A DNA stretch of 38,260 nucleotides from Candidatus Kaiserbacteria bacterium. GTDB taxonomy: Bacteria; Patescibacteriota; Minisyncoccia; Phycocordibacterales; Phycocordibacteraceae. Positions 1 through 9,562 of this stretch are shown here, piece after piece. The translations under genes and the position numbers were made by a program. The DNA lies in the NCBI GenBank assembly GCA_023267735.1, contig JAHFMT010000001.1, forward strand, positions 1-38,260, written 5' to 3'. Numbering within the stretch: position 1 is the stretch's first letter; each line of letters opens with the position of its first letter. The notes below the pieces were generated by a model. That model had not been told where the DNA came from, did not search any database, and was given only the letters and a program-made list of their open reading frames with translations.

Positions 1-321
1 ATAGAAGAGGGGAACGCGGCTGCAATTATTGCAGATTGGGAGAGCAATCCAGATTCATATATTCAGTACGGACTTCCTATGTTCCCTGGTGGTCGTCCGC
101 TCGTTATGCTGCTGCGTCTCACACGTAACTGCGCAGATCGCCAAATCACCCAGAAGGAAGCCATCATTAGTATACAAAGTAGGTACAGTGAAATGGGTGG
201 TAACCACTACCAAGAGCAGTGTGTGACCGACGGTACGCCTGATCAGTACTACGATGAAGCCGTGACCAGCATGCCGGTTATTGAAGTGCCTGAGGAAGAG
301 GATCCGGAGGAATCAGTCTAA
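1..321 (+). CDS. C-terminal fragment of a hypothetical protein (5' end outside window; acidic tail ...PEEEDPEESV*)
   Basis: Frame 1 is open from base 1 to TAA at 319-321. Confidence 0.6.
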   Translation: MEEGNAAAIIADWESNPDSYIQYGLPMFPGGRPLVMLLRLTRNCADRQITQKEAIISIQSRYSEMGGNHYQEQCVTDGTPDQYYDEAVTSMPVIEVPEEEDPEESV

Positions 322-348
322 AAGAGGACGCGGTGTTACTATGCCGCT

Positions 349-915
349 ATGCATCACAAATACAGCACGCGGGCGATAGTGCTCGCACGCCGCCCACTTG
401 CTGAGGCCAATATCCTGCTTGTGCTCCTTACTGACCTGCTTGGGTTAGTGATGGTGCGTGCACAGGGGTTGCGCAAAGGAAGTTCAAAGCTCGCACACGC
501 ACTGCAGACACTTTCTGAATCAAACATTATGTTGGTGCGTGGGCGGGAAGGGTGGCGTCTTACCGGAGCGATTCTGCAAGAGGCGCACGCAGGAAAAATG
601 ACGGCAGCAGCCCGTGCTCGTGCTGCACGAACTGCAGAACTTTTGTTTCGACTGGTTGGCGGTGAATCACACGACGAAGCATTCTTTAGCGTGTACCGTG
701 CGTTTATAGAAGCACTCCCTTCGCTCTCTGAAGAGCAGGCTGAGGTTGCAGAGATTCTTGCAGCACTGCGCATTCTTTCGGCACTTGGTCTTGATGCGGC
801 AGAACCAGAAGGCACCCTCACTGAGTACACCCCTGAAACGCTTGCGCGTGCACTCACAAAACGTACAGAACTCATTGCCCGCATTAATAGGGGAATTGCT
901 GCGTCAGGTCTCTAA
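349..915 (+). CDS. recO: DNA repair protein RecO
   Basis: RecO-like N-terminal OB region (YSTRAIVLARRPLAEANILLVLLTDLLGLVMVRAQGLRKGSSKLAHALQ). Confidence 0.85.
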   Translation: MHHKYSTRAIVLARRPLAEANILLVLLTDLLGLVMVRAQGLRKGSSKLAHALQTLSESNIMLVRGREGWRLTGAILQEAHAGKMTAAARARAARTAELLFRLVGGESHDEAFFSVYRAFIEALPSLSEEQAEVAEILAALRILSALGLDAAEPEGTLTEYTPETLARALTKRTELIARINRGIAASGL

Positions 916-938
916 GTACGCGGTATACTTGTTTGAGT

Positions 939-2840
939 ATGGCAGAGTCACATGATGAAGAGGGTGCGCTTGAAGCATTGCGCAAGCGCATGTATTCCCC
1001 TGAAGGAGTGACCGATCGTCCTCTTGATCGGGAGTTGCGAAAACGCACCCCCGGGCCCTCAAAAGGGTGGGAGAGGGCGGAGCCTGCTCCAGACACTATG
1101 AAAAAACACAGACACACCATGTCGGGCGCCGCAGTATTCTTTGCGGTTTCAGTACTCTTTTTCTTTATTGCTGCCGGTGTCTCGGCCTATCTGTTTTTAG
1201 CTGGTGGTCGTTCGGTATCAACCGATAACGTGATTATCTCGGTGCAGGGTCCAACCACTATTGCGGCAGGAGATACGGTGCCACTTTTAATTACGATTGA
1301 TAACAAGAATCCAGTACCGCTTACGGACGCAGAGTTTGTCGTAGCGTTTCCTGAAGGATCACGTTCTGCTGATGCGGTTACCGAACCTATCGCACGTTTT
1401 GCAGAGGGTATAGGACAAATAGCGCCAGGGGAGCGGGTTACCCGTACGGTACGGGTGGTGCTCTTTGGTGAAGAGCGACAAGTGCTTCCTATACCCATGA
1501 CCCTTTCATATCGTACGCAGGCATCAAATGCAGTCTTTGTGAAGGAAAAGAAATATGAGATTGCGATGACCTCGTCTCCGCTCTCCGTTTCGGTATCGTC
1601 ACTGTCTGAGATAAGTGTGGGACAGCCACTGACGTTTTCGGTACTGGTACGCTCAAATGCGTCAACGCCACTTGAGAATGTTGCACTTGCCACAGAGTAT
1701 CCGTTTGGGTTTACCGAAGCTGAAATGTCAGAGCCGGCACTTTCCCCAGGACTCTTTTCACTTGGTACCCTTGAGCCAGGTGCAGAAAAACGTTTTACCC
1801 TCACGGGTACCCTCACCGGTCTTGAAGGCGATGATCGGGTCTTCCGGTTCTCTGCAGGTACGGTGGATGGTTCAGGAAAGAAACTTGCGCTTTCATACAG
1901 TACGCGTCAGCAAGAGGTAAAAATCACCGCACCATTCCTTGCAACAAACCTTACCCTTGAGGGCTCCACAGATGACACTATCTCAGTGGCTCCTGGGGAA
2001 ACGGTGAATGGGGTACTTGCATTTGCGAACACGCTTGCGGGGCCAATACATGATGCAGAAATACGCATTGAACTTAGCGGGGATGCTATCGACCGTGAGA
2101 GTGTGCGCGTGAGTGGTGGGTCATATCTTTCTTCGCAGTCCTCAATTGTGTTTAATCAGGAAAGTAACCGGCAGCTGGCTGTGCTCCAGCCAGGAGATAA
2201 AGGAGACGCATCCTTCTCCTTTAAGGTACAGGATACGGCAGGTATTGGTTCACTTCGCAACCCAACCATTTCAGTACGTCTTTCCGTATCAGGTCGTCGG
2301 GTGTCTGAGCGAGATGTGCCTGAGCAGCTTGCGTCAACCGTGGTACGTACCGTGAAGGTTGCAAGCGGCATCGCACTTACCTCAGATGCCGTGCGTACGA
2401 TTGGGCCATTTGAAAACCAAGGACCATGGCCACCAACTCCTGATGTGGAGACGACCTACACCATTCGTCTTGGTGCAACAAACACCGTGAACAGTGTTGC
2501 TGACGCGGTAGTTACCACGACATTGCCATCCTATGTTCGCTTTACGAACATCACCTCGGCCACTACTGGTACAGTGACGTATGACGAAACCACCAGGGAA
2601 GTGAAGTGGAATTTGGGGGCACTCTCACCAGACGCCTCGGCCAGTGCCGCATTCCAAGTGGCACTTCTGCCAAGCATTTCTCAGCGCGGCGCCGCACCGA
2701 CCTTGGTGACGAACCAGACACTTACCGCCTTTGACCGGTTCGTTCAAAAGACGATCACGAGCACCGAAAACGCGCTCTCTACTCAGCTGCCTAACGATCC
2801 TGCATACCAGGCTGCATACGGCCCTGTGCGCGCAAATTAA
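939..2840 (+). CDS. Single-TM membrane protein with repeated extracellular Ig/DUF11-like domains
   Basis: TM segment after a charged N-terminus, then several beta-rich repeats. ATG at 939 preferred over TTG at 933 (TATACT at 923-928). Confidence 0.65.
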   Translation: MAESHDEEGALEALRKRMYSPEGVTDRPLDRELRKRTPGPSKGWERAEPAPDTMKKHRHTMSGAAVFFAVSVLFFFIAAGVSAYLFLAGGRSVSTDNVIISVQGPTTIAAGDTVPLLITIDNKNPVPLTDAEFVVAFPEGSRSADAVTEPIARFAEGIGQIAPGERVTRTVRVVLFGEERQVLPIPMTLSYRTQASNAVFVKEKKYEIAMTSSPLSVSVSSLSEISVGQPLTFSVLVRSNASTPLENVALATEYPFGFTEAEMSEPALSPGLFSLGTLEPGAEKRFTLTGTLTGLEGDDRVFRFSAGTVDGSGKKLALSYSTRQQEVKITAPFLATNLTLEGSTDDTISVAPGETVNGVLAFANTLAGPIHDAEIRIELSGDAIDRESVRVSGGSYLSSQSSIVFNQESNRQLAVLQPGDKGDASFSFKVQDTAGIGSLRNPTISVRLSVSGRRVSERDVPEQLASTVVRTVKVASGIALTSDAVRTIGPFENQGPWPPTPDVETTYTIRLGATNTVNSVADAVVTTTLPSYVRFTNITSATTGTVTYDETTREVKWNLGALSPDASASAAFQVALLPSISQRGAAPTLVTNQTLTAFDRFVQKTITSTENALSTQLPNDPAYQAAYGPVRAN

Positions 2841-2873
2841 CGATTTTCTCGTATTCTGGTACTATACGTTTCT

Positions 2874-4223
2874 ATGGAAACCACCCCAGTCACAATGGAA
2901 AAAATAGTTTCACTGGCAAAGCGCAAGGGCTTCATCTATCCAGGCTCTGAGATATATGGCGGTCTTGCTGGTACCTACGACTATGGCCCACACGGCGTGG
3001 CGCTTAAGAACAACATAAAGACACTGTGGTGGAAGACGTTCGTATCTGACCGTGATGATATGTACGGCATTGATGCTGCCATTTTAATGAATCCAAAGGC
3101 GTGGGAAGCGTCGGGGCACGTTGCTGGCTTCTCCGATCCGTTGGTTGAGTGCAGTGCCTGCAAGGGACGTTTTCGTGCAGATCATCTTGAAGACAAAAAC
3201 ACCTGCCCATCGTGCGGAAAGAAGGGGACACTTGGTGAGGCGCGTCAGTTCAACATGATGTTCAAGACAAAGGCAGGCGCTGCAGATGATGATTCAGCAA
3301 CCGTATACCTTCGTCCTGAAACTGCCGGTGGCATGTTTGTAAACTTCAAGAACGTGGTGGACTCTTTCCATCCGAAGCTGCCATTTGGTCTGGCGCAGAT
3401 AGGGAAGGCATTTCGTAATGAGATTGCACCGCGTGATTTCATTTTCCGCTTGCGTGAATTGGAACAGATGGAGATAGAGTATTTTGTTGATCCCCGTAAT
3501 GCTGATGCGGTGAATGCTATCTTTGACGCATGGTTTGATCGTCAAATTGCGTTTCTTAAGCTACTTGGTCTTACCGAAAGCAAGATGCACAAGATAGATG
3601 TGCCTGCAGAGGACCGTGCCCACTACAGCAAACGCAGTGTTGATACGGAGTTTGATTTCCCGTTTGGTCAGAAAGAACTTCTTGGTCTTGCGTATCGTAC
3701 TGACTTTGATCTTTCGGCACACGCAAAGATGTCTGGTGAGAACCTCACGTATCTTGATGAAGAGACTAAGGAGAAGTTCGTGCCGCACTGCATTGAGCCA
3801 ACGTTCGGTCTTGATCGTTTGGTGCTTGCAGTACTTGCTGATGCGTACCGTGAAGACGAGCTTGGTGGGGAAGTGCGTACCTATCTCGCGTTGTCACCGC
3901 GTGTTGCCCCGATAAAGGCAATGGTATCGCCACTCCTTAAGAACAAGCCGGAGCTGGTGGCTAAGGCTGAAGAGGTGCGCAAAGCGCTTCGTACGGTACA
4001 TCCTGCTATTGCGTGGGATGATAACGGAAACATTGGTAAGCGGTATCGTCGTCAGGATGAAATTGGTACACCGTTTTGTGTCACCATAGACTTTGATACT
4101 CTCGGTGAGACGCCAGAACTCAAGGATACGGTAACGCTTCGTCATCGTGATACCGGTGCGCAAGAACGTGTCACTGTCGCTGAAGCCGCTGCGCGGATAC
4201 GGGAGGCCTGCGTGGTAGGATAA
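2874..4223 (+). CDS. glyS: Glycine--tRNA ligase (dimeric, GlyQS type)
   Basis: KRKGFIYPGSEIYGGLAGTYDYGPHGVALKNNIK...FRNEIAPRDFIFRLRELEQMEIEYF motifs. Confidence 0.95.
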   Translation: METTPVTMEKIVSLAKRKGFIYPGSEIYGGLAGTYDYGPHGVALKNNIKTLWWKTFVSDRDDMYGIDAAILMNPKAWEASGHVAGFSDPLVECSACKGRFRADHLEDKNTCPSCGKKGTLGEARQFNMMFKTKAGAADDDSATVYLRPETAGGMFVNFKNVVDSFHPKLPFGLAQIGKAFRNEIAPRDFIFRLRELEQMEIEYFVDPRNADAVNAIFDAWFDRQIAFLKLLGLTESKMHKIDVPAEDRAHYSKRSVDTEFDFPFGQKELLGLAYRTDFDLSAHAKMSGENLTYLDEETKEKFVPHCIEPTFGLDRLVLAVLADAYREDELGGEVRTYLALSPRVAPIKAMVSPLLKNKPELVAKAEEVRKALRTVHPAIAWDDNGNIGKRYRRQDEIGTPFCVTIDFDTLGETPELKDTVTLRHRDTGAQERVTVAEAAARIREACVVG

Positions 4224-4227
4224 CGGT

Positions 4228-5280
4228 ATGGATAAGAAGCTCATCGCCATCACTCCGGGCACCCTAGTCACGGTGTTGGTTGTTGCGGTGTCTGCGTTCG
4301 CACTCTGGATCTTGCGTGACCTTCTCTTGCTGGTGCTTGCAGCGGTGGTGATTGCCTCAGCTATTGAGCCGGGTGTGCAGTTCTTCATACGTCACCGCTT
4401 GCCTCGTATTCTCTCAGTACTGCTTATGTACGTGGCAGTGTTTGGTTCCGTTGCCACGATTGCATACTTCTTTCTCCCGCCAATTATTGATGATTTGCAG
4501 GGGTTGGTGGCGTCTGCACCACAGTACGTACAGGCGCTCGCTCCAGAGCAGGGTCTTGGTACTGAACAGGCACTTCTTGCAACCAGTGCAGGTGGGGAAG
4601 CACAGTCATTCGTAAACACACTGCTGCAGTTTAGAAGTGCCTTCGCGGACACCTCAGGCGGTCTGCTCCGTCTCTTTGCAACATTCTTCGGTGGTATTTT
4701 CTCATTTTTCTTAGTGGTGATGTTGTCGTTCTATTTTGCGCTTCAGGAGACAACGGTGACGGACTTTTTGCGCATTGTGACTCCTGCAAGGCATGAGGAG
4801 TATGTGCTTGATCTCTGGCGCCGGGCCCACAAGAAAATTGGGTTGTGGATGCAAGGTCAGGTCGTCCTTTCTCTTATCGTGGGTGTATTGGTATATCTTG
4901 GTCTGCTTATCGCCGGAGTGCCGTATGCACTGCTTATCGCAGTTATTACTTCTATGTGCGATCTCATCCCAGTATTCGGGTCCATTGTTGCAGGTGTGCT
5001 CGGGGTGGCTGTAGCACTGGCACATGGTGGTATCCCGCTTGCTCTTATCGCTGCAGGTCTCTATCTCATCATCAATCAGTTTGAATCAAACCTCATTTAT
5101 CCGCTCGTAGTGAAGAAGGTGGTGGGTCTCTCTCCAGTGCTCGTGATTCTTGCGATTATTGCAGGAGGTACCCTTGCTGGATTCCTTGGTGTGCTTCTTT
5201 CCATTCCGGTTGCAGCAGCGTTGCAAGAGTTTGTGACTGACATGGACAAGAAGAAGCGCCACGCGCATTCGCGCAGCTAA
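4228..5280 (+). CDS. AI-2E family transporter / PerM-like permease
   Basis: Multi-TM protein with AI-2E signature (LYLIINQFESNLIYPLVVKKVVGLSPVLVILAIIAGGTLAGFLGVLLSIPVAA). Confidence 0.88.
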   Translation: MDKKLIAITPGTLVTVLVVAVSAFALWILRDLLLLVLAAVVIASAIEPGVQFFIRHRLPRILSVLLMYVAVFGSVATIAYFFLPPIIDDLQGLVASAPQYVQALAPEQGLGTEQALLATSAGGEAQSFVNTLLQFRSAFADTSGGLLRLFATFFGGIFSFFLVVMLSFYFALQETTVTDFLRIVTPARHEEYVLDLWRRAHKKIGLWMQGQVVLSLIVGVLVYLGLLIAGVPYALLIAVITSMCDLIPVFGSIVAGVLGVAVALAHGGIPLALIAAGLYLIINQFESNLIYPLVVKKVVGLSPVLVILAIIAGGTLAGFLGVLLSIPVAAALQEFVTDMDKKKRHAHSRS

Positions 5281-5285
5281 CTAGT

Positions 5286-6704
5286 ATGAGTGCGCGCTAC
5301 ATTACCACTGCATTGCCATACGTTAATGCAAAGCCGCATTTAGGGCACGCGCTTGAGGCTGTTGCTGCTGATGCCTATGCACGTAGTCTGCGCTTGGCAG
5401 GGGAGGAAGTGTTTTTCAATGTGGGCACTGATGAGCATGGCGCAAAGATTCTTGCCAAGGCAGAAGAGGCGGGCGTGTCTCCTAAGGCATACACTGACGG
5501 GTTCGCGGCAATATTCAAAGCATTTTATGACCGCCTGAACGTCTCATATGACTCATTTATTCGTACCACTGATCCGCACCATATACAGGCAGCACAGGAG
5601 TTTTGGAAGCGGTGTGACGCAGTAGGAGATATATACAAAGCAGCATATGAGGTGAAGTACTGCACGGGCTGTGAGCTTGAAAAGACTGACTCTGAGCTCG
5701 TAGACGGACGTTGCCCACTGCACGCGAATCAAGAGATTGATATACGCACTGAAGAAAACTACTATTTCCGATTCTCAAAGTATCAAGACGCATTGCTTGC
5801 ACGCTACAATGCTTCACCAGCGTTTGTTATTCCTGCAGAACGTCAAAATGAAATACGTTCATTTGTACAGAGTGGCTTGAAGGACTTTAGTATTTCCCGT
5901 CCACGCGAGAAGCTTTCATGGGGCGTGCCAGTGCCAGGGGATGAGACGCAGACTATGTATGTGTGGTTTGATGCGCTCGTAAACTACGTATCCGTCATTG
6001 GCTGGCCTGAAAATCAGGACATGTTTTCGAAATGGTGGCCGGTGACGCAGTTTGCAGGGAAGGACAATCTCCGTCAGCAGTCTGCCATGTGGCAGGCCAT
6101 GTTGCTTTCCGCAGGACTTCCGTTTTCAAAAGAAATATATACGCACGGATACCTTATTTCTGGTGGGCAGAAGATGTCTAAGTCGCTCGGGAATGTTATT
6201 GACCCAATGACTATTGTTGAGCGCTACGGTACCGACACACTTCGCTACGTGCTCTTGCGTCACGCACACCCCTTTGAGGACTCTGACATTACTGAAGCAA
6301 GTATTGCTGAGTGGTATACCGCAAACCTAGTGAATGGGCTGGGGAACCTTGTTGCGCGCGTCATGAAGCTTGCGGAGACCCATCTAGCAGCTCCAGTACA
6401 TACAGAGGACAAACCACTGCCATCAGAGTTTGTGGCGCCGATAGAACACTTTGAATTCCAGAAGGCGATTGATTCTGTGTGGGCACGTATACAGGCAGCC
6501 GATGAGCGCATTACTAAAGAAGAACCGTTCAAGCTAGTGAAGGTTGATGCTGAAAAAGGGAAACAATGTATCCGTGAACTTACCGAAGAGGTGTACGGCA
6601 TCGCATGCACGCTTGCGCCGTTTATGCCCGCTACCAGTAATCTCATACAGGCTGCGGTGAAGGAGAATAAGAAACCTGAGAATCTTTTTCCTCGTCTATC
6701 GTGA
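5286..6704 (+). CDS. metG: Methionine--tRNA ligase (short form, no C-terminal tRNA-binding domain)
   Basis: ITTALPYVNAKPHLGHALE, Zn-binding CTGCELEKTDSELVDGRCPLH, KMSKS. Confidence 0.95.
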   Translation: MSARYITTALPYVNAKPHLGHALEAVAADAYARSLRLAGEEVFFNVGTDEHGAKILAKAEEAGVSPKAYTDGFAAIFKAFYDRLNVSYDSFIRTTDPHHIQAAQEFWKRCDAVGDIYKAAYEVKYCTGCELEKTDSELVDGRCPLHANQEIDIRTEENYYFRFSKYQDALLARYNASPAFVIPAERQNEIRSFVQSGLKDFSISRPREKLSWGVPVPGDETQTMYVWFDALVNYVSVIGWPENQDMFSKWWPVTQFAGKDNLRQQSAMWQAMLLSAGLPFSKEIYTHGYLISGGQKMSKSLGNVIDPMTIVERYGTDTLRYVLLRHAHPFEDSDITEASIAEWYTANLVNGLGNLVARVMKLAETHLAAPVHTEDKPLPSEFVAPIEHFEFQKAIDSVWARIQAADERITKEEPFKLVKVDAEKGKQCIRELTEEVYGIACTLAPFMPATSNLIQAAVKENKKPENLFPRLS

Positions 6705-7495
6705 AGTATTTTGATGCACACTGTCACGTGCAATTTGATGACTACGACGTAGATCGTGATGCGCTTATTGCACACATGCAAGAAGAAGGTGTTGGTGGGG
6801 TAGTGGTTGGTATTGATCGTGCGTCATCAGAAGCAGCACGTGCACTCGTGCAAAACCATCCGCATTTGTATTCATCTGTCGGATTGCATCCAAACTACGA
6901 AACTCAAGAATCATTTGATGAGGCACACGTACTTTCACTCCTTGCCGATCCGAAGGTGGTAGCGGTGGGTGAGTGCGGGTTGGATTACTATCGTCCCGCG
7001 GAGGTGACTGATGAATTGAAGCATGCACAGAAGGCGCTGTTTGAGCAACACGTAGAGGTTGCGGCAAAGACCGGTACGCCACTTATTGTGCATGGACGTC
7101 CTGCAAAGGGCACCATGGATGCGTACAAAGATATTATCGATATTCTTTCGTCTAAAAAGAAAGAATATGGAGACCAGCTTCGCGGGGACATACATTTCTT
7201 TGTAGGTGGCATAGCAGAGGCGCGGGCACTCATAGACCTTGATTTTACCGTCTCATTCACCGCCGTGGTTACCTTTGCTCGTGACTATGACGACGTGGTG
7301 CGTTTTGTGCCGCTCACCCACATACTATCTGAGACCGATGCTCCATATGTTGCCCCCGCGCCTCGTCGCGGCAAACGCAACGACCCCTTGGCAGTTATTG
7401 ATGTGGTGCGTGCCCTGGCGGGTATCCGTGGGGAAGAGGAGGGTTTGGTGCAGGCCGCTTTGGTAGATAACGCAATGCGGCTATTTCGTATATAG
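6701..7495 (+). CDS. tatD: TatD family hydrolase
   Basis: FDAHCHVQFDDYDVDRDALI...GECGLDYY...ETDAPYVAPAPRRGKRN; GTG start overlaps metG stop by 4 nt. Confidence 0.88.
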   Translation: MKYFDAHCHVQFDDYDVDRDALIAHMQEEGVGGVVVGIDRASSEAARALVQNHPHLYSSVGLHPNYETQESFDEAHVLSLLADPKVVAVGECGLDYYRPAEVTDELKHAQKALFEQHVEVAAKTGTPLIVHGRPAKGTMDAYKDIIDILSSKKKEYGDQLRGDIHFFVGGIAEARALIDLDFTVSFTAVVTFARDYDDVVRFVPLTHILSETDAPYVAPAPRRGKRNDPLAVIDVVRALAGIRGEEEGLVQAALVDNAMRLFRI

Positions 7496-7567
7496 CCCCA
7501 AGTGGGTGGTACAATTTTGCCCAGGCAAGTTCTATACAACCTGTTGTAACCAAGGGAGACCACGTAC

Positions 7568-8101
7568 ATGAATGCACACGCAACCCATCTGCGTGACCTG
7601 TTCAAGCAGATGTTTCTGCCCGATAAGGAGAATCCGGAAACGGCAATGCTCCGTCAGGACAATAAGTGGCAGGAGTGGCTCGAGAAGGATCCCAATCCTG
7701 AGCAAAGCCTGCTTGATCTTCGGCGTGGCGCAGAGATGCGCTCGGCGGATTTCGTGGCAAGGTCGTTCGCGGTACTGCTGGCCCCACGGGGAGATCTGGT
7801 GCCGTTTTTCGTACCGCCGAAGGTGGCGCTCCTTGGTGAGCGCCCACTGCACGAGCTCGAGCACCTCTTCGCATCACCGAAAACGCGGCTGTCCGCACTT
7901 ACGTTCGCGACGCAGGTGCTCGTGAGCGGGTATCGCGCAGCTGAGGAGGGGGAGTACCTTTCTGAGGCTCTGGTTGAGCGATACGCACTTCTGCTGCCCA
8001 AGGCGCTTCGGTTCCTGTCGTTGGGAAACAGTCTCGCAAACCAGGTGCTCGATTGTCATGAGCGCAATGAAGCGCTGCGTGAGCACTCCCTGGCTCACTA
8101 A
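7568..8101 (+). CDS. Hypothetical protein
   Basis: Intact 177-aa ORF, followed by a hairpin/T-tract terminator. Confidence 0.6.
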   Translation: MNAHATHLRDLFKQMFLPDKENPETAMLRQDNKWQEWLEKDPNPEQSLLDLRRGAEMRSADFVARSFAVLLAPRGDLVPFFVPPKVALLGERPLHELEHLFASPKTRLSALTFATQVLVSGYRAAEEGEYLSEALVERYALLLPKALRFLSLGNSLANQVLDCHERNEALREHSLAH

Positions 8102-8120
8102 CCTGCAGAAAGGGCAGGAC

Positions 8121-8147
8121 AAAACGGTTCCCTCGGGGGCCGTTTTT
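8121..8147 (+). terminator. Intrinsic terminator
   Basis: aaaACGGttCCCtcgGGGgCCGTttttc. Confidence 0.7.
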
Positions 8148-8162
8148 CGTTTCTTTCCCGTT

Positions 8163-8191
8163 TTGACTTACAGAATAGGGAATGGTACGAT
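8163..8191 (+). promoter_or_regulatory. Sigma70-type promoter of rpsF
   Basis: TTGACT-17 nt-TACGAT; ATG 9 nt after the -10. Confidence 0.75.
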
Positions 8192-8200
8192 GCCCCCACT

Positions 8201-8698
8201 ATGGCTCGAAAGACCAAAGAAGTAACTGCAGACGAGATGGAGACGCGTGATGAAGATCAGGCGGAGGTTCGTGTATACGAACTCGGTTTCCATATTGATC
8301 CAGAACTTCCTTCCGAGGAGGTAAAGAAGGTGTATGAGGGTGTACGTGCCATTGTTGCAGGTGCGGGCACTGTTGTTGCTGAAAACGCTCCAATGAAGGT
8401 CCAGCTTGCCTACACTATCTCCAAGTCTGATACTGCTGGCCGTCGTGATTTTGATACCGCATTCTTTGCATGGATTGCATATGAGGCAAACGGTGAGGGT
8501 CATGAGGCAGTGCTTGCTGCCGCTCGTGAGGAAGGCCGTATATTCCGCCACATAGACCTCCGTACCACCAAGGAGCAGGCGCTCCATATGGCTGAAATGG
8601 CCCAGCTTGCCGCTACAGCCGCGGCAGAGGCACCCCAGGAGGCCGATGAGGTCTCAGATGCGGAGCTCTCCGCAGCCATTGAGGAAGCCGCGGTATAA
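8201..8698 (+). CDS. rpsF: 30S ribosomal protein bS6, C-terminally extended
   Basis: bS6-like fold sequence in a conserved rpsF-ssb-rpsR cluster; Ala/Glu-rich tail. Confidence 0.82.
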   Translation: MARKTKEVTADEMETRDEDQAEVRVYELGFHIDPELPSEEVKKVYEGVRAIVAGAGTVVAENAPMKVQLAYTISKSDTAGRRDFDTAFFAWIAYEANGEGHEAVLAAAREEGRIFRHIDLRTTKEQALHMAEMAQLAATAAAEAPQEADEVSDAELSAAIEEAAV

Positions 8699-8711
8699 GC
8701 CGCGGTTTTTT
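8686..8711 (+). terminator. Intrinsic terminator overlapping the rpsF stop codon
   Basis: AGCCGCGGtataagCCGCGGTTTTTT; stop TAA (8696-8698) lies in the loop. Confidence 0.65.
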
Positions 8712-8774
8712 CTTTCCTGTAGTACAATAGCGGGGTCGGAGTGCCCGGCGCACCATTCATTATTTCACTAGCCT

Positions 8775-9224
8775 ATGTATCTCAACAAAGTATTCCTGTA
8801 CGGTAACCTTACTCGCGATCCTGAAGCCAAAGGGCTTCCTTCAGGTGGGCAAGTAGTGAGCTTCAGTATTGCCACTAACCGTACGTATAAGGACAAAATG
8901 GGCGCTAAGCAGGAACAGGTGGAGTACCACAACATTGTTGCCTTTGGTCGCACTGCAGAGGTCATGGCCCAGTACCTTAAGAAGGGCCGCCCCGTGTTTG
9001 TTGAAGGTCGTATACAGACCCGTTCATGGGACGATAAGGAGACGGGGAAGAAGAACTACCGAACTGAGGTTATCGTAGAGAACTTCCAGTTCGGTGCCCA
9101 GGGGGCAGCGGGGGCAGGGTCTCATGCGCCTGCGCATACTGAGGAGCCAGCTGAAGCCGGATCTTCTGAGGGTAGTATCCAGTATCCTGAGGAGGAGATA
9201 AATCCTGAGGATATACCGTTCTAG
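8775..9224 (+). CDS. ssb: Single-stranded DNA-binding protein
   Basis: OB-fold SSB signature (NKVFLYGNLTRDPEAKGLPSGGQVVSFSIATNR) and acidic C-terminal tail ending PEDIPF. Confidence 0.93.
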   Translation: MYLNKVFLYGNLTRDPEAKGLPSGGQVVSFSIATNRTYKDKMGAKQEQVEYHNIVAFGRTAEVMAQYLKKGRPVFVEGRIQTRSWDDKETGKKNYRTEVIVENFQFGAQGAAGAGSHAPAHTEEPAEAGSSEGSIQYPEEEINPEDIPF

Positions 9225-9262
9225 TTGCATTTTTTAGGCATTTCGGGCATACTGCTCCCACT

Positions 9263-9469
9263 ATGGCTCACCAAGCAGAACGCGAAGAAATCGAGGCACG
9301 CAAGTTCGTGGATTATAAGGACGTGGCATACCTCCGCCAGTTTACGAACCCATACTCAAAGATTGTGTCTCGTAAGCGCACTGGTCTTTCCGCTGAACGC
9401 CAGCGCGAAGTAACGAGTGCTATCAAGCGCGCTCGCTTCATGGCGCTTATCCCGTACATCACGGCGTAA
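9263..9469 (+). CDS. rpsR: 30S ribosomal protein bS18
   Basis: DYKDVAYLRQFTNPYSKIVSRKRTGLSAERQREVTSAIKRARFMALIPY. Confidence 0.95.
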   Translation: MAHQAEREEIEARKFVDYKDVAYLRQFTNPYSKIVSRKRTGLSAERQREVTSAIKRARFMALIPYITA

Positions 9470-9480
9470 CGCGAGTAGAT

Positions 9481-9522
9481 ATAACAGAAAAGCCCCGCAT
9501 TCTAGTGGGGCTTTTCTGTTAT
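9481..9522 (+). terminator. Intrinsic terminator
   Basis: ATAACAGAAAAGCCCC-loop-GGGGCTTTTCTGTTAT. Confidence 0.85.
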
Positions 9523-9562
9523 ATACTTACTAGCGTAACAAATTAAAGATTAAACCTGATTT

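Noticed and set aside
1187-1816. 209-aa minus-strand ORF opposite the 939-2840 gene
   Set aside because: Shadow ORF: low-complexity Ser/Arg/Val-rich translation with no family signature, antisense to a well-supported CDS.
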